Below are positions 54,094 to 60,894 of a stretch of DNA of 64,000 nucleotides, piece after piece. This DNA comes from Thiospirillum jenense (GTDB lineage Bacteria > Pseudomonadota > Gammaproteobacteria > Chromatiales > Chromatiaceae). The translations under genes were made by a program, and so were the position numbers. The DNA lies in contig NZ_JABVCQ010000011.1 in assembly GCF_014145225.1 (NCBI RefSeq), positions 38,992-102,991 of the forward strand, given 5' to 3'. Numbering within the stretch: position 1 is the first letter of the stretch; each line of letters starts with the position of its first letter. Below the pieces are notes generated by a model that was given only the letters and a program-made list of their open reading frames with translations, made no database searches and was not told the origin of the DNA.

Positions 54094-54324
54094 ATGACAC
54101 CAGATGCTATTCAGGTCAAACCATTACCTGATTTTCGTCTTGAAGTTGATTTCGCAACAGGCGAACATCGCGTTTTTGATATGAAGCCGTATCTTTCATA
54201 TCCCGCATTCGCGCCACTCGCTGATGATAATTTATTTATGAAAGCATTCATTGTTCATGGCGTCATCACTTGGAACGATGAAATCGATCTTTCTCCTGAT
54301 ACGCTTTATTTATTAGCCGCGTAG
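54094..54324 (+). CDS. DUF2442 protein, array module 7
   Basis: A 76-residue DUF2442 protein: VKPLPDFRLEVDFATGEHRV, FDMKPYLSYPAFAPLADDNL, FMKAFIVHGVITWNDEIDLS, PDTLYLLAA. The VxWxxxIDLxPDTLY end is the family signature. The ATG at 54094 has AGGAG eight bases before it. The stop TAG is the GTAG of the following palindrome. Confidence 0.88.
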   Translation: MTPDAIQVKPLPDFRLEVDFATGEHRVFDMKPYLSYPAFAPLADDNLFMKAFIVHGVITWNDEIDLSPDTLYLLAA

Positions 54325-54489
54325 GTTGGGTTGTGTGCCATGCGCGGGATTGGTGAATAATGACCAAACCCAACGGCACACAACCCAACATTTCCCGCCC
54401 ATTCAACCCAATTCAATTGAATTAACCGTTGCTTGAATTGGAATTGACATGAACCAACCGCCGCCGCGCAATCGGGGGCGGTTTTTTTA
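54321..54489 (+). repeat. long A-type palindrome plus variant terminator
   Basis: GTAGGTTGGGTTGTGTGCC at the left pairs with GGCACACAACCCAAC at 54372-54388, a 15-base stem around a 30-base loop. It is followed after a linker by AACCGCCGCCGCGCAATCGG GGGCGGTTTTTTT. Confidence 0.85.
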
Positions 54490-54504
54490 TTGCGGGCGGG
54501 GAAT

Positions 54505-54628
54505 GTTGGGTTGCCCGATTGACGGCGGTGGATTGGTGACGGTGTGGTGGACGGGCAACCCAACCTACAATCCGATGTGGTTTAATAATGCCCGCCGCTT
54601 GATTGAAAAATCGGGCGGCGGGTTTTTT
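54505..54628 (+). repeat. wide-loop A-type palindrome plus B hairpin
   Basis: GTTGGGTTGCCCG ... CGGGCAACCCAACCTAC encloses about 45 bases; then GCCCGCCGCTTGATTGAAAA ATCGGGCGGCGGG TTTTTT. The right arm ends with CTAC, the complement of GTAG. Confidence 0.85.
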
Positions 54629-54656
54629 ATGGGTGTAAGTTGGGCTATCATTTGGT

Positions 54657-54932
54657 ATGGAAATCGAATTTGATCCTGAAAAAGCCGCTGCGAATCCTAT
54701 CAACCATGAAGGAGTGACGTTTGAAGAAGCAAGTCAGGCATTATTTGATCCGTATGCGCTGACTCGTGAAGATAGCGATACCGAACAAGAGCAGCGATTT
54801 ATCACACTCGGCATGGGTGCCAAATCGCGTATTTTGGTCGTTGTATGGACATTACGCGGCGAGCGTATTCGCTTGATTTCGGCGTGGAAAGCCAATCAAC
54901 CCCAACGGAGGCGCTATGAGCAACAATTCTGA
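54657..54932 (+). CDS. brnT: BrnT-family toxin, array module 8
   Basis: A 91-residue BrnT: MEIEFDPEKAAANPINHEGV, TFEEASQALFDPYALTREDS, EQRFITLGMGAKSRILVVVW and IRLISAWKANQPQRRRYE. The FDPxKAxxNxxxHxVxFEEA start is typical. It overlaps the next gene by 17 bases. Confidence 0.9.
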   Translation: MEIEFDPEKAAANPINHEGVTFEEASQALFDPYALTREDSDTEQEQRFITLGMGAKSRILVVVWTLRGERIRLISAWKANQPQRRRYEQQF

Positions 54933-55149
54933 TCCTCTCTTTGTACGCTATGCCGAGATGGATTTTGCCGATGCACAACCCGTCGCGGCAGTGCCTGCAT
55001 TAGCACAGTTACAAGCAGAAACGGTTGGCAAAACCTATGTGACGTTGCTATTAGAAAATGAGGTATTGGCTGCCCTCAAATTGCGTGCCGAAATAAATGG
55101 CTGCCATTATAAAACGCTGATCAATGAAATACTGATACGAGCCGCGTAG
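54916..55149 (+). CDS. brnA: BrnA-like antitoxin, array module 8
   Basis: A 77-residue protein with an acidic N-terminal part (MSNNSDPLFVRYAEMDFADA) and a C-terminal ribbon-helix-helix-like segment (TYVTLLLENEVLAALKLRAE, INGCHYKTLINEILI). This is the complete layout that the truncated antitoxin at 52931 lacks. The stop TAG is again supplied by GTAG of the next palindrome. Confidence 0.8.
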   Translation: MSNNSDPLFVRYAEMDFADAQPVAAVPALAQLQAETVGKTYVTLLLENEVLAALKLRAEINGCHYKTLINEILIRAA

Positions 55150-55253
55150 GTTGAGTTGCCGCTGTTGGCAACCCAACTTCTCACCCACCGCTTCAACCTG
55201 ACTGAATGAACATGCCCGTTGCTTGATTGAAAAATTGGGCGGCGGGTTTTTTA
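55146..55253 (+). repeat. composite repeat A+B
   Basis: GTAGGTTGAGTTGCCGCTGT TGGCAACCCAAC, linker, GCCCGTTGC ... TTGGGCGGCGGG TTTTTTA. Confidence 0.88.
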
Positions 55254-55350
55254 TTCCCCCCCTTTGGCAAAGGGGGGTTGGGGGGATTTAATCAAAAACG
55301 GGGAATGTTGGGTTGCCCGATTGACGGCGGTGGATTGGCGGGATTTAATC
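55253..55350 (+). repeat. C-rich/G-rich palindrome (type C) plus a half A-type arm
   Basis: CCCCCCCTTTGGCAAAGGGG GG, then TTGGGGGGATTTAATCAAA, followed by AATGTTGGGTTGCCCGATTG fused to a second GGGATTTAATCAAATAG. The right arm of the A palindrome is missing, as if replaced by recombination between repeats. Confidence 0.75.
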
Positions 55351-55364
55351 AAATAGAAAACGCC

Positions 55365-56201
55365 TTAACGCTCGCTATTCTGCAAACACTCAATAACACT
55401 GGCACGCCATTTGATCTGTCTGATTGGCGTTCCATCACTGTGTTTTTTATTGGTGTCCAGATACACACCAAAACGATGCCCTAGCGCAGTCAATTCATAA
55501 TACAGTTTATCTTTATGATCACGCTGCTCGGTTTGTAATCCAGCATTCGTTATTTTGGGATTCACTGAATGTACAGTACAATTCAAACGTAATGCCAGAT
55601 CAGAGACCGCTAATAACACTTCTTGATCGGGTGCCTCAAGATAAATGTGACCCATCGCTTCTAATAAATTCACACCTGTGAAATGCCGAATGGCACGATT
55701 AGCAGATAGCCGCGCTTGATTGCCCCGCAATCCAAACGCTTTCGCCGCACGAATGAATACCAGCACCAGATTGGCGGCGTATTCATAATTGGTCATGGTT
55801 GGTGTTGATGGTGGCTCCGGCGTTTGCTCTGTACGCGGATTAGTGGCGTGACCTTTTGACCAATACTCCCACAACACATCATCGCATTCGTTTTGATAGG
55901 CAATGATGTTGTCGCGGATTTCGGGTTTAACTTTATTTGGGTAAATGGTCATTAACCAGCCGGGGAGTTTGCGCAGGGCGAGGCAGCATACGGAGCGACG
56001 CTGAATATCGCTAGGTAGCTGCATTGAGATTTCCTCAATGCAGGCTGTAAATCTTTGATTTTCTTTTAATTTAGTGAACTGGCCTGCCCAGTCCAACCCC
56101 ATGCCCTCAACGACCGGTTTCATCGGGACATACGGCGTACCGTCAACATCAATTAAAAAGAGAGTCGTAGCGCGGAAGGGAACAGGAATTAAACTTGACA
56201 T
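55365..56201 (-). CDS. phage antirepressor N-terminal-domain protein
   Basis: A 278-residue protein, the only clear minus-strand gene in this array. The N-terminal ~120 residues match the P22-type antirepressor domain: PVPFRATTLFLIDVDGTPYV, PMKPVVEGMGLDWAGQFTKL, then LRKLPGWLMTIYPNKVKPEI. The C-terminal half (NYEYAANLVLVFIRAAKAFG, ALGHRFGVYLDTNKK) has an antirepressor-type C-domain look. Such proteins bind phage repressors. It is a likely prophage remnant or captured gene; no other phage genes are visible. Confidence 0.8.
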   Translation of the reverse strand: MSSLIPVPFRATTLFLIDVDGTPYVPMKPVVEGMGLDWAGQFTKLKENQRFTACIEEISMQLPSDIQRRSVCCLALRKLPGWLMTIYPNKVKPEIRDNIIAYQNECDDVLWEYWSKGHATNPRTEQTPEPPSTPTMTNYEYAANLVLVFIRAAKAFGLRGNQARLSANRAIRHFTGVNLLEAMGHIYLEAPDQEVLLAVSDLALRLNCTVHSVNPKITNAGLQTEQRDHKDKLYYELTALGHRFGVYLDTNKKHSDGTPIRQIKWRASVIECLQNSER

Positions 56202-56508
56202 GACTGACTCCGTTGTTAATTAACAGGAGTCCGCCGCTCTGGTGATTATCAGAAGGGTGGCGGACTGCGTGAGGTAATCACAACCGTACAACGGAACGGC
56301 GAACCTTGCGGCTCCCTCAAACAATCCACCATTGACTAGACGATAACGCGCATAAAAAATGCACCGTTACGCGAGTTGATGCTGTGCGTCGTTGTACGAT
56401 GCGGGTGTGATTATTCCCGACTGCCAGACGGCAGCGACACTAGGTAAGCACAACGCAACGGTCATGTCAACTGGGCAGTTCACCTGATTTCATTAAAGAG
56501 ATCATCCT
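56202..56508. other. 307-base region upstream of the antirepressor gene
   Basis: No gene seen. It should hold the minus-strand promoter for the antirepressor. It contains several short inverted segments (CCGCTCTGGTGATTATCAGA, AGGGTGGCGGACTG; CCGACTGCCAGACGGCAG) but no clear terminator or array repeat. Confidence 0.4.
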
Positions 56509-56649
56509 ATGAACCGACTGCATGATGAGACAATACTGAATGAATTGCGCGACGTTGGCACGGCTTTTTTAATTGAAATTGCGCCGCAAATGCCATTAAA
56601 CCTAGCCGCGTCGGTTGGGTTGTGTGCTATGCGCGGGATTGGTGAATAA
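56509..56649 (+). CDS. short frame running into a repeat, possible remnant module
   Basis: A 46-codon frame: MNRLHDETILNELRDVGTAF, LIEIAPQMPLNLAA, then about 12 residues read from the A-type palindrome. A moderate ribosome-binding site (AAAGAG) precedes it. No family recognised. It may be the 5' remnant of a gene cut by the repeat. Confidence 0.3.
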   Translation: MNRLHDETILNELRDVGTAFLIEIAPQMPLNLAASVGLCAMRGIGE

Positions 56650-56780
56650 TGACCAACCCGAACGGCACACAACCTGACATTTCCCCCGAAGAAATCCCCC
56701 CTCCCCCCCTTTTGCAAAGGGGGGTAAGAGGAATGAAAATGCCCGCCGCTTGATTGGAGAATCGGGCGGCGGGTTTTTTG
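56609..56780 (+). repeat. long A-type palindrome, type C palindrome and B hairpin
   Basis: CGGTTGGGTTGTGTGC ... GCACACAACCTGAC, then CCCCCCTTTTGCAAAGGGGG G, then GCCCGCCGCTTGATTGGAGA ATCGGGCGGCGGG TTTTTT: all three repeat types in tandem. Confidence 0.85.
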
Positions 56781-56783
56781 TGC

Positions 56784-56833
56784 GTGATTGGTTTATACTC
56801 AAGTCACAGCAATTGCCGCAACGGAGTTGACGA
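56784..56833 (+). promoter_or_regulatory. conserved module leader, copy 2
   Basis: GTGATTGGTTTATACTCAAG, TCACAGCAATTGCCGCAACG, GAGTTGACGA before ATG; -10-like TATACT at 56794-56799. Confidence 0.55.
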
Positions 56834-57099
56834 ATGCCGACGATTAGCATGTTTTATGGGATATTGGTGTCTATGTATTGGATACTCAAAAACATCATCT
56901 GCCTCATATTCATGTGAGATACAATGAATATAAAATCGTGTTGGCAATTCCTAATGGTGAGATACTGGAAGGTCAATTGCCGAACCGCCAAATGAAATTG
57001 TTGCAAGCATGGATTGAATTGCATCAGGATGAGTTGATGGCAGATTGGTTTTTAGCGTCCAGCGGGCAAACTCCATTTAAAATAGATCCATTACGTTAA
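56834..57099 (+). pseudogene. DUF4160 gene with 4-base deletion, array module 11
   Basis: Near-identical to 53812-54081, but four bases are lost after CTATGTAT (about 56877), so the frame shifts after residue 15 and stops near 56917. Downstream sequence (DTQKHHLPHIHVRYNEYKIV) is still intact in another frame and could only be made from a TTG at 56878. Recent inactivation of a duplicate. Confidence 0.85.
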
Positions 57100-57111
57100 G
57101 GAGATTTGGAA

Positions 57112-57342
57112 ATGACACCAGATGCTATTCAGGTCAAACCATTACCTGATTTTCGTCTTGAAGTTGATTTCGCAACAGGCGAACATCGCGTTTTTGATAT
57201 GAAGCCGTATCTTTCATATCCCGCATTCGCGCCACTCGCTGATGATAATTTATTTATGAAAGCATTCATTGTTCATGGCGTCATCACTTGGAACGATGAA
57301 ATCGATCTTTCTCCTGATACGCTTTATTTATTAGCCGCGTAG
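57112..57342 (+). CDS. DUF2442 protein, array module 11
   Basis: Identical in protein sequence to the DUF2442 at 54094-54324 (VKPLPDFRLEVDFATGEHRV ... PDTLYLLAA), with the same AGGAG and ATG and the same TAG formed by GTAG. Its DUF4160 partner is frameshifted, so this copy is probably without a functional partner in cis. Confidence 0.88.
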   Translation: MTPDAIQVKPLPDFRLEVDFATGEHRVFDMKPYLSYPAFAPLADDNLFMKAFIVHGVITWNDEIDLSPDTLYLLAA

Positions 57343-57477
57343 GTTGGGTTGCTGCTGTTTGGCGACCTGACTGGGTGAGATGAGAATGAAAATGCCCGCC
57401 GCTTGATTGGAGAATTGGGCGGCGGGTTTTTTATTCCCCCCCCTTTGGCAAAGGGGGGTTGGGGGGATTTAATCAAA
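57339..57477 (+). repeat. composite repeat A+B followed by type C palindrome
   Basis: GTAGGTTGGGTTGCTGCTGT, then B hairpin GCCCGCCGC ... TTGGGCGGCGGG TTTTTTA, then CCCCCCCCTTTGGCAAAGGG GGG and TTGGGGGGATTTAATCAAA. Confidence 0.88.
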
Positions 57478-57479
57478 GC

Positions 57480-57972
57480 AAGCGGTTGTGTGCCATGCGC
57501 GGGATTGGTGAATAATGACCAAACCCGAACGGCACACAACCCAACATTTCCCCCGAAGAAATCCCCCCTCCCCCCCTTTTGCAAAGGGGGGTAAGAGTAA
57601 AGCCCCCCTTTAACAAAGGGGGGTTGGGGGGATTTAATCAAAAGGGAAAAATTCAATTCACCGTTGCTTGAATTGGAATTGACATGAACCAACCGCAGCC
57701 GCGCAATCGGGGGCGGTTTTTTTATTCCCCCCCTTTGGCAAAGGGGGGTTGGGGGGATTTAATCAAAAACGGGGAATGTTGGGTTGCCCGATTGATGGCG
57801 GTGGATTGGCGGGACGCGGTGCGCGGGCAACCCAACCTACAATCTACAATCCGATGTGGTTTAATAATACCCGCCGCTTGATTTTGAATTGGGCGGCGGG
57901 TTTTTTGTTTTTTACGGAGTGCCAGTGGCTGCTGTGCGATAATCACGCCAGCCATTGACTGAGGTATTTCCC
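57480..57972 (+). repeat. 493-base gene-free block of nested repeats
   Basis: In order: a long A-type palindrome (GTTGTGTGCC ... GGCACACAACCCAAC, 57483-57545); type C units at 57552-57595 and 57600-57645; a variant terminator GAACCAACCGCAGCCGCGCA ATCGGGGGCGGTTTTTTT; a further type C unit (57725-57770); a wide-loop A palindrome (57779-57842); and a B hairpin (57868-57908). The last 60 bases are the leader of the next module. 57722-57865 is nearly identical to 58620-58770. Confidence 0.8.
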
Positions 57973-58182
57973 ATGCAAGCCATCGAATTCTGTGCTGCTG
58001 TCGAAAATGGACGGCTGCCCATCCCTGAAGAACTCAAACAACTCGAGCGTCAGCAGGTACGGGTGATCGTACTCATTGAACAAGATCAACCAGAACGCAA
58101 CGAAATCTGCCTATTTGCCAACCACACAGCAAGTCAAATAGCAGAATGGCAAGGGACAGCAGAGGATGACGTATGGACTTGA
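57973..58182 (+). CDS. antitoxin-like protein partner of MazF/PemK, array module 12
   Basis: A 69-residue protein: MQAIEFCAAVENGRLPIPEE, LKQLERQQVRVIVLIEQDQP, then a flexible tail (ASQIAEWQGTAEDDVWT). The N-terminal strand pattern resembles small AbrB/AF2212-like antitoxins. Its end overlaps the PemK/MazF gene by ten bases, as expected for antitoxin first, toxin second. Confidence 0.75.
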   Translation: MQAIEFCAAVENGRLPIPEELKQLERQQVRVIVLIEQDQPERNEICLFANHTASQIAEWQGTAEDDVWT

Positions 58183-58511
58183 AAACCGGCGACCTTGTGC
58201 TCTGTGAGTTCTATTTTTCAGACACCAAACAAAGCAAACGGCGTCCGGTGTTAGTCTTCAAAAATAACCTGCCCTTTGATGATTTTGTTGGTATTCCTGT
58301 GAGCAGCCAAGTTCAACAACTGCACGAAGATGAATACTTAATTGAACAGGCCGACTTTATGCAGGGTCAGTTGCCCAAAACGTCCAAGGTCATGGTTAGA
58401 AAAACGTTTGTGATCTCCAAGCAGGTTGTGATCAAACAATATGACTGCCTCACACCGCAGAGTCAGCAACGCTTGCAACAGGTCTTTTGTCGCTACTTTG
58501 GATGCAATTGA
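58173..58511 (+). CDS. PemK/MazF-family endoribonuclease toxin, array module 12
   Basis: A 112-residue protein: MDLKTGDLVLCEFYFSDTKQ, SKRRPVLVFKNNLPFDDFVG, IPVSSQVQQ, LPKTSKVMVRKTFVIS. The KxGDLVxxxFPFSDxxxxKxRPVLV pattern is the PemK/MazF fold; the RP motif after beta-2 is conserved. Members cleave mRNA at short sequences. Confidence 0.9.
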   Translation: MDLKTGDLVLCEFYFSDTKQSKRRPVLVFKNNLPFDDFVGIPVSSQVQQLHEDEYLIEQADFMQGQLPKTSKVMVRKTFVISKQVVIKQYDCLTPQSQQRLQQVFCRYFGCN

Positions 58512-58515
58512 GCAG

Positions 58516-58808
58516 CAAAGGTTGAGTTGCCGCTGTTGGCAACCCAACTTCTCACCCACCGCTTCAACCTGACTGAATGAAAATGCCCGCCGCTTGATTG
58601 AAAAATCGGGCGGCGGGTTTTTTATTCCCCCCCTTTTGGCAAAGGGGGGTTGGGGGGATTTAATCAAAAACGGGGAATGTTGGGTTGCCCGATTGATGGC
58701 GGTGGATTGGCGGGACGCGGTGCGCGGGCAACCCAACCTACAATCTACAATCCGATGTGGTTTAATAATACCCACCGCTTGGTGTTGAATTGAGCGGCGG
58801 GTTTTTTG
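58516..58808 (+). repeat. block of A+B, type C, wide-loop A and variant B repeats
   Basis: GGTTGAGTTGCCGCTGTTGG CAACCCAAC; B hairpin 58584-58623; type C 58624-58668; wide-loop A palindrome 58682-58742; diverged B hairpin (CCCACCGC ... GAGCGGCGGG TTTTTT) 58772-58808. Confidence 0.85.
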
Positions 58809-58811
58809 TTG

Positions 58812-58862
58812 GGGAGTGGTTTATAATTTAAATCACAGCAATTGATGCAACGGAGTTGACGA
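58812..58862 (+). promoter_or_regulatory. conserved module leader, copy 3
   Basis: GAGTGGTTTATAATTTAAAT, CACAGCAATTGATGCAACGG, AGTTGACGA before ATG; TATAAT at 58822-58827. Confidence 0.6.
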
Positions 58863-59132
58863 ATGCCGACGATTAGCATGTTTTATGGGATATTGGTTTT
58901 GATGTATTTTCGCGATGATCGTCGTCATCATCTGCCACATATCCATGTGCGTTATCAGGGTGAAGAAGCGGCGTTGACAATTGATGATGGCGTGGTTTTC
59001 GATGGGTCGTTGCCGCGTAAGCAATTAAAAATGATTCAGGCTTGGATTGAGATTCACAAAGAAGAATTGCTGTTGAATTGGGAATTGGCCGTCAATGGCG
59101 AAGAGCCTTTTCGTATTGCTCCACTCCAGTGA
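58863..59132 (+). CDS. DUF4160 protein, array module 13
   Basis: An 89-residue DUF4160: MPTISMFYGILVLMYFRDDR, RHHLPHIHVRYQGEEAALTI, DDGVVFDGSLPRKQLKMIQA, WIEIHKEELLLNWELAVNGE. The first 12 residues are encoded by DNA identical to the other copies, while the rest has diverged, so leader and 5' coding end behave as a conserved block. Confidence 0.9.
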   Translation: MPTISMFYGILVLMYFRDDRRHHLPHIHVRYQGEEAALTIDDGVVFDGSLPRKQLKMIQAWIEIHKEELLLNWELAVNGEEPFRIAPLQ

Positions 59133-59140
59133 GGTGCATC

Positions 59141-59389
59141 ATGTTGATCAATGTAAAAACGGTTTACCCTTGTCCTGATTTTCATCTTGAGCTGGAATTT
59201 GAAAACGGCGAGTGGCGGCGTTTTGATATGCGTCCATTATTGCAGATGAAACCTTGGAGTTGCCTGACACTGCCCGGACGATTTGACCGCGTTCGCGTGG
59301 ATTATGGCACCGTGGTCTGGCCGGGCGAGATTGATATTGCTCCGGAGACGCTTTATGACGATTCTGTCTTAATCCAATGCGCCGGGTAG
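59141..59389 (+). CDS. DUF2442 protein, array module 13
   Basis: An 82-residue DUF2442: VKTVYPCPDFHLELEFENGE, WRRFDMRPLLQMKPWSCLTL, FDRVRVDYGTVVWPGEIDIA, PETLYDDS. All family positions are present (GTVVWPGxIDIAPETLY). Eight bases after the DUF4160 stop; ATG at 59141. Confidence 0.9.
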   Translation: MLINVKTVYPCPDFHLELEFENGEWRRFDMRPLLQMKPWSCLTLPGRFDRVRVDYGTVVWPGEIDIAPETLYDDSVLIQCAG

Positions 59390-59394
59390 CAGCG

Positions 59395-59547
59395 TTCGTT
59401 GGGTTGCCGCTGTTTGGCAACCTGACTTGAGAAAATCCCCCCGATCCCCTCTTTGAAAAAGGGGGGCGCGAGCGCAGCGAGTGGGGGGATTTAATCAAAT
59501 AGAAAATGCCCGCCGCTTGATTGAAAAATCGGGCGGCGGGTTTTTGT
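59395..59547 (+). repeat. A-type, type C and B repeats
   Basis: TTCGTTGGGTTGCCGCTGTT TGGCAACCTGAC; then CCCCTCTTTGAAAAAGGGGG G with an extra GCGCGAGCGCAGCGAGTGGG; then B hairpin GCCCGCCGC ... ATCGGGCGGCGGG TTTTT. Confidence 0.85.
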
Positions 59548-59549
59548 TG

Positions 59550-59596
59550 GGGGAGTGGTTTATAATTAAGTCACAGCAATTGACGCAGATCACGCC
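59550..59596 (+). promoter_or_regulatory. conserved module leader, copy 4 (in front of hicB)
   Basis: GGAGTGGTTTATAATTAAGT, CACAGCAATTGACGCA, then ATCACGCC before ATG; TATAAT at 59561-59566. This is the same leader used by DUF4160 modules, here driving a different gene family. Confidence 0.6.
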
Positions 59597-59821
59597 ATGA
59601 ATCTGAAAATTATCCTTGAAGCAAGTGATGAAGGTGGATTCACCGCATTTGTCCCCGCACTGCCCGGTTGTATTAGTGAAGGCGATACCCGTGCAGAAGC
59701 CGATACATTTTTCTTAAGCATTAGTGAGCAATGCTCAGTAACGCTTAACTGCCAATCCGAAGATTGGGGTGTATCTACCAAGGCTGCAAAAACAGATGTT
59801 TTTACAGCGCGAACTCTTTGA
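59597..59821 (+). pseudogene. hicB: hicB truncated by a ~350-base element, array module 14
   Basis: Residues 1-35 are HicB (MNLKIILEASDEGGFTAFVP, ALPGCISEGDTRAEA). From residue 36 the frame reads into the element starting at about 59701 (DTFFLSISEQCSVTLNCQSE ...), which supplies a foreign 39-residue tail and the stop. The helical second half of HicB is missing, and it does not resume after the element. Confidence 0.75.
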
Positions 59822-60056
59822 TGCGTTTCAAGTTTTACGCCAGCAACTTGTGCTGGCAACCGCATACTCGAACTTGTTAAAGAGCGTGATTGAGTAGCAC
59901 GCGCTTGGTTATCGCCATAAAATACATGCTACCTAGTCTTAGGATAACGACGGATTTTTGCACTGTCAAAGTCGTTCTCTGTAGAAATATGCTAACGGAC
60001 TCAGCATTCCTCAATCATGCTAATCAAAACACAGTTTATTGAATACTATGTGGCAA
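59701..60056. mobile_element. candidate non-autonomous element, copy 1
   Basis: About 355 bases from GATACATTTTTCTTAAGCAT to TACTATGTGGCAA, matching copy 2 at 61137-61462 over its length at roughly 85-90%. It contains hairpins CCAATC CGAA GATTGG and GCCAGCA ACTTG TGCTGGC. There are no terminal inverted repeats and no obvious transposase. It truncates hicB. Confidence 0.65.
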
Positions 60057-60098
60057 CCCCCGCCGATTGATGTTGAATTGATCGGCGGGGGTTTTTTT
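60057..60098 (+). terminator. terminator hairpin of variant B type
   Basis: CCCCCGCCGAT TGATGTTGA ATTGATCGGCGGGGG followed by seven T residues, directly after the element and before the next HicAB module. Confidence 0.8.
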
Positions 60099-60137
60099 GT
60101 TAGATAATGAAATAATTTAAGTGAGAAAAATTATTCA

Positions 60138-60395
60138 ATGTCTAAACACGACAAACGCATTAATGTGCTATTTGCAAATCCCAAAGCGGTACGTTTTGAA
60201 GATGCTTGTCGAATTGCAGAGGCGCTTGGCTTTCATGCTCAAGGCGGCAGAGGTTCTCATCGAACGTATGGTTATCAAAATGAACCGTTGCTACTCAATT
60301 TTCAAAACCACGATGGTTATATTAAACCCTATCAAGCGCGTCAACTCATTAATATGGTGAATAAATATGGAGCGTCGTTATCAATACCTCATTGA
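60138..60395 (+). CDS. hicA: HicA-family toxin, array module 15
   Basis: An 85-residue HicA-like protein: MSKHDKRINVLFANPKAVRF, EDACRIAEALGFHAQGGRGS, HRTYGYQNEPLLLNFQNHDG, YIKPYQARQLINMVNKYG. The GGRGSHR histidine motif and KPYQARQLI end place it in HicA. It overlaps hicB by 29 bases. Confidence 0.88.
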   Translation: MSKHDKRINVLFANPKAVRFEDACRIAEALGFHAQGGRGSHRTYGYQNEPLLLNFQNHDGYIKPYQARQLINMVNKYGASLSIPH

Positions 60396-60591
60396 AATTT
60401 TTTGGAGTGATGAAGATGAAGGATTTATCGCCATTGCGCCTGATTTACCGGGCTGCTCGGCCTTTGGTGATACACCGCAAAACGCGGCTAAAGAAATGGA
60501 ACACGCGATGGCATCTTGGTTAGAAGCCTGTAAAAATATGAACCGACCCTATCCAGATGCCACAGCGAAACCCCAACAAATTGCCGCTTAA
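60367..60591 (+). CDS. hicB: HicB-family antitoxin, array module 15
   Basis: A 74-residue HicB: YQYLIEIFWSDEDEGFIAIA, PDLPGCSAFGDTPQNAAKEM, EHAMASWLEACKNMNRPYPD. Typical DLPGCSAxGDT signature with the C-terminal helix and a Pro-rich tail. Confidence 0.9.
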   Translation: MERRYQYLIEIFWSDEDEGFIAIAPDLPGCSAFGDTPQNAAKEMEHAMASWLEACKNMNRPYPDATAKPQQIAA

Positions 60592-60612
60592 AACACATTG
60601 GTTAGCAGCAAA

Positions 60613-60840
60613 GGTTGGGTTGCGCCGCGAGGCGTGACCCGTTAAATCCCCCCTACCCCCCCCTTTTTTGCAAAGGGGGGTAAGAGTCAAGCCCCCCTTT
60701 TTGCAAAGGGGGGTAAGAGTCAAGCCCCCCTTTTTGCAAAGGGGGGTAAGAGTCAAGCCCCCCTTTGACAAAGGGGGGTTGGGGGGATTTAATCAAAGCA
60801 AGCCTGCCGCTTGATTGAAAAATCGGGCGGCGGGTTTTTT
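60613..60840 (+). repeat. A-type arm, four tandem type C palindromes and B hairpin
   Basis: AAGGTTGGGTTGCGCCGCGA, then four palindromes of the CCCCCCTTTTTGCAAAGGGG GG type at a period of about 37 bases joined by TAAGAGTCAAG (about 60650-60785), then GATTTAATCAAA and the B hairpin GCCGCTTGATTGAAAAATCG GGCGGCGGG TTTTTT. The tandem run shows local amplification of type C. Confidence 0.9.
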
Positions 60841-60841
60841 A

Positions 60842-60894
60842 TGGGTGATTGGTTTATACTCAAGTCACAGCAAGTGCCGCAACGGAATTGATGA
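60842..60894 (+). promoter_or_regulatory. conserved module leader, copy 5
   Basis: GTGATTGGTTTATACTCAAG, TCACAGCAAGTGCCGCAACG, GAATTGATGA before ATG; TATACT at 60855-60860. Confidence 0.55.

Noticed and set aside
57324..57692. Antisense frames with KSPQPPFAKGG-type sequence
   Set aside because: They are translations of the type C palindrome and B hairpin and recur wherever the repeats occur.
60121..60360. Alternative frame starting at 60121 (79 codons)
   Set aside because: It overlaps the HicA gene in another frame and lacks any family pattern; the frame from 60138 is clearly HicA.
60650..60785. Tandem repeats considered as a CRISPR array
   Set aside because: Units are contiguous palindromes joined by a constant linker; there are no unique spacers and no cas genes.
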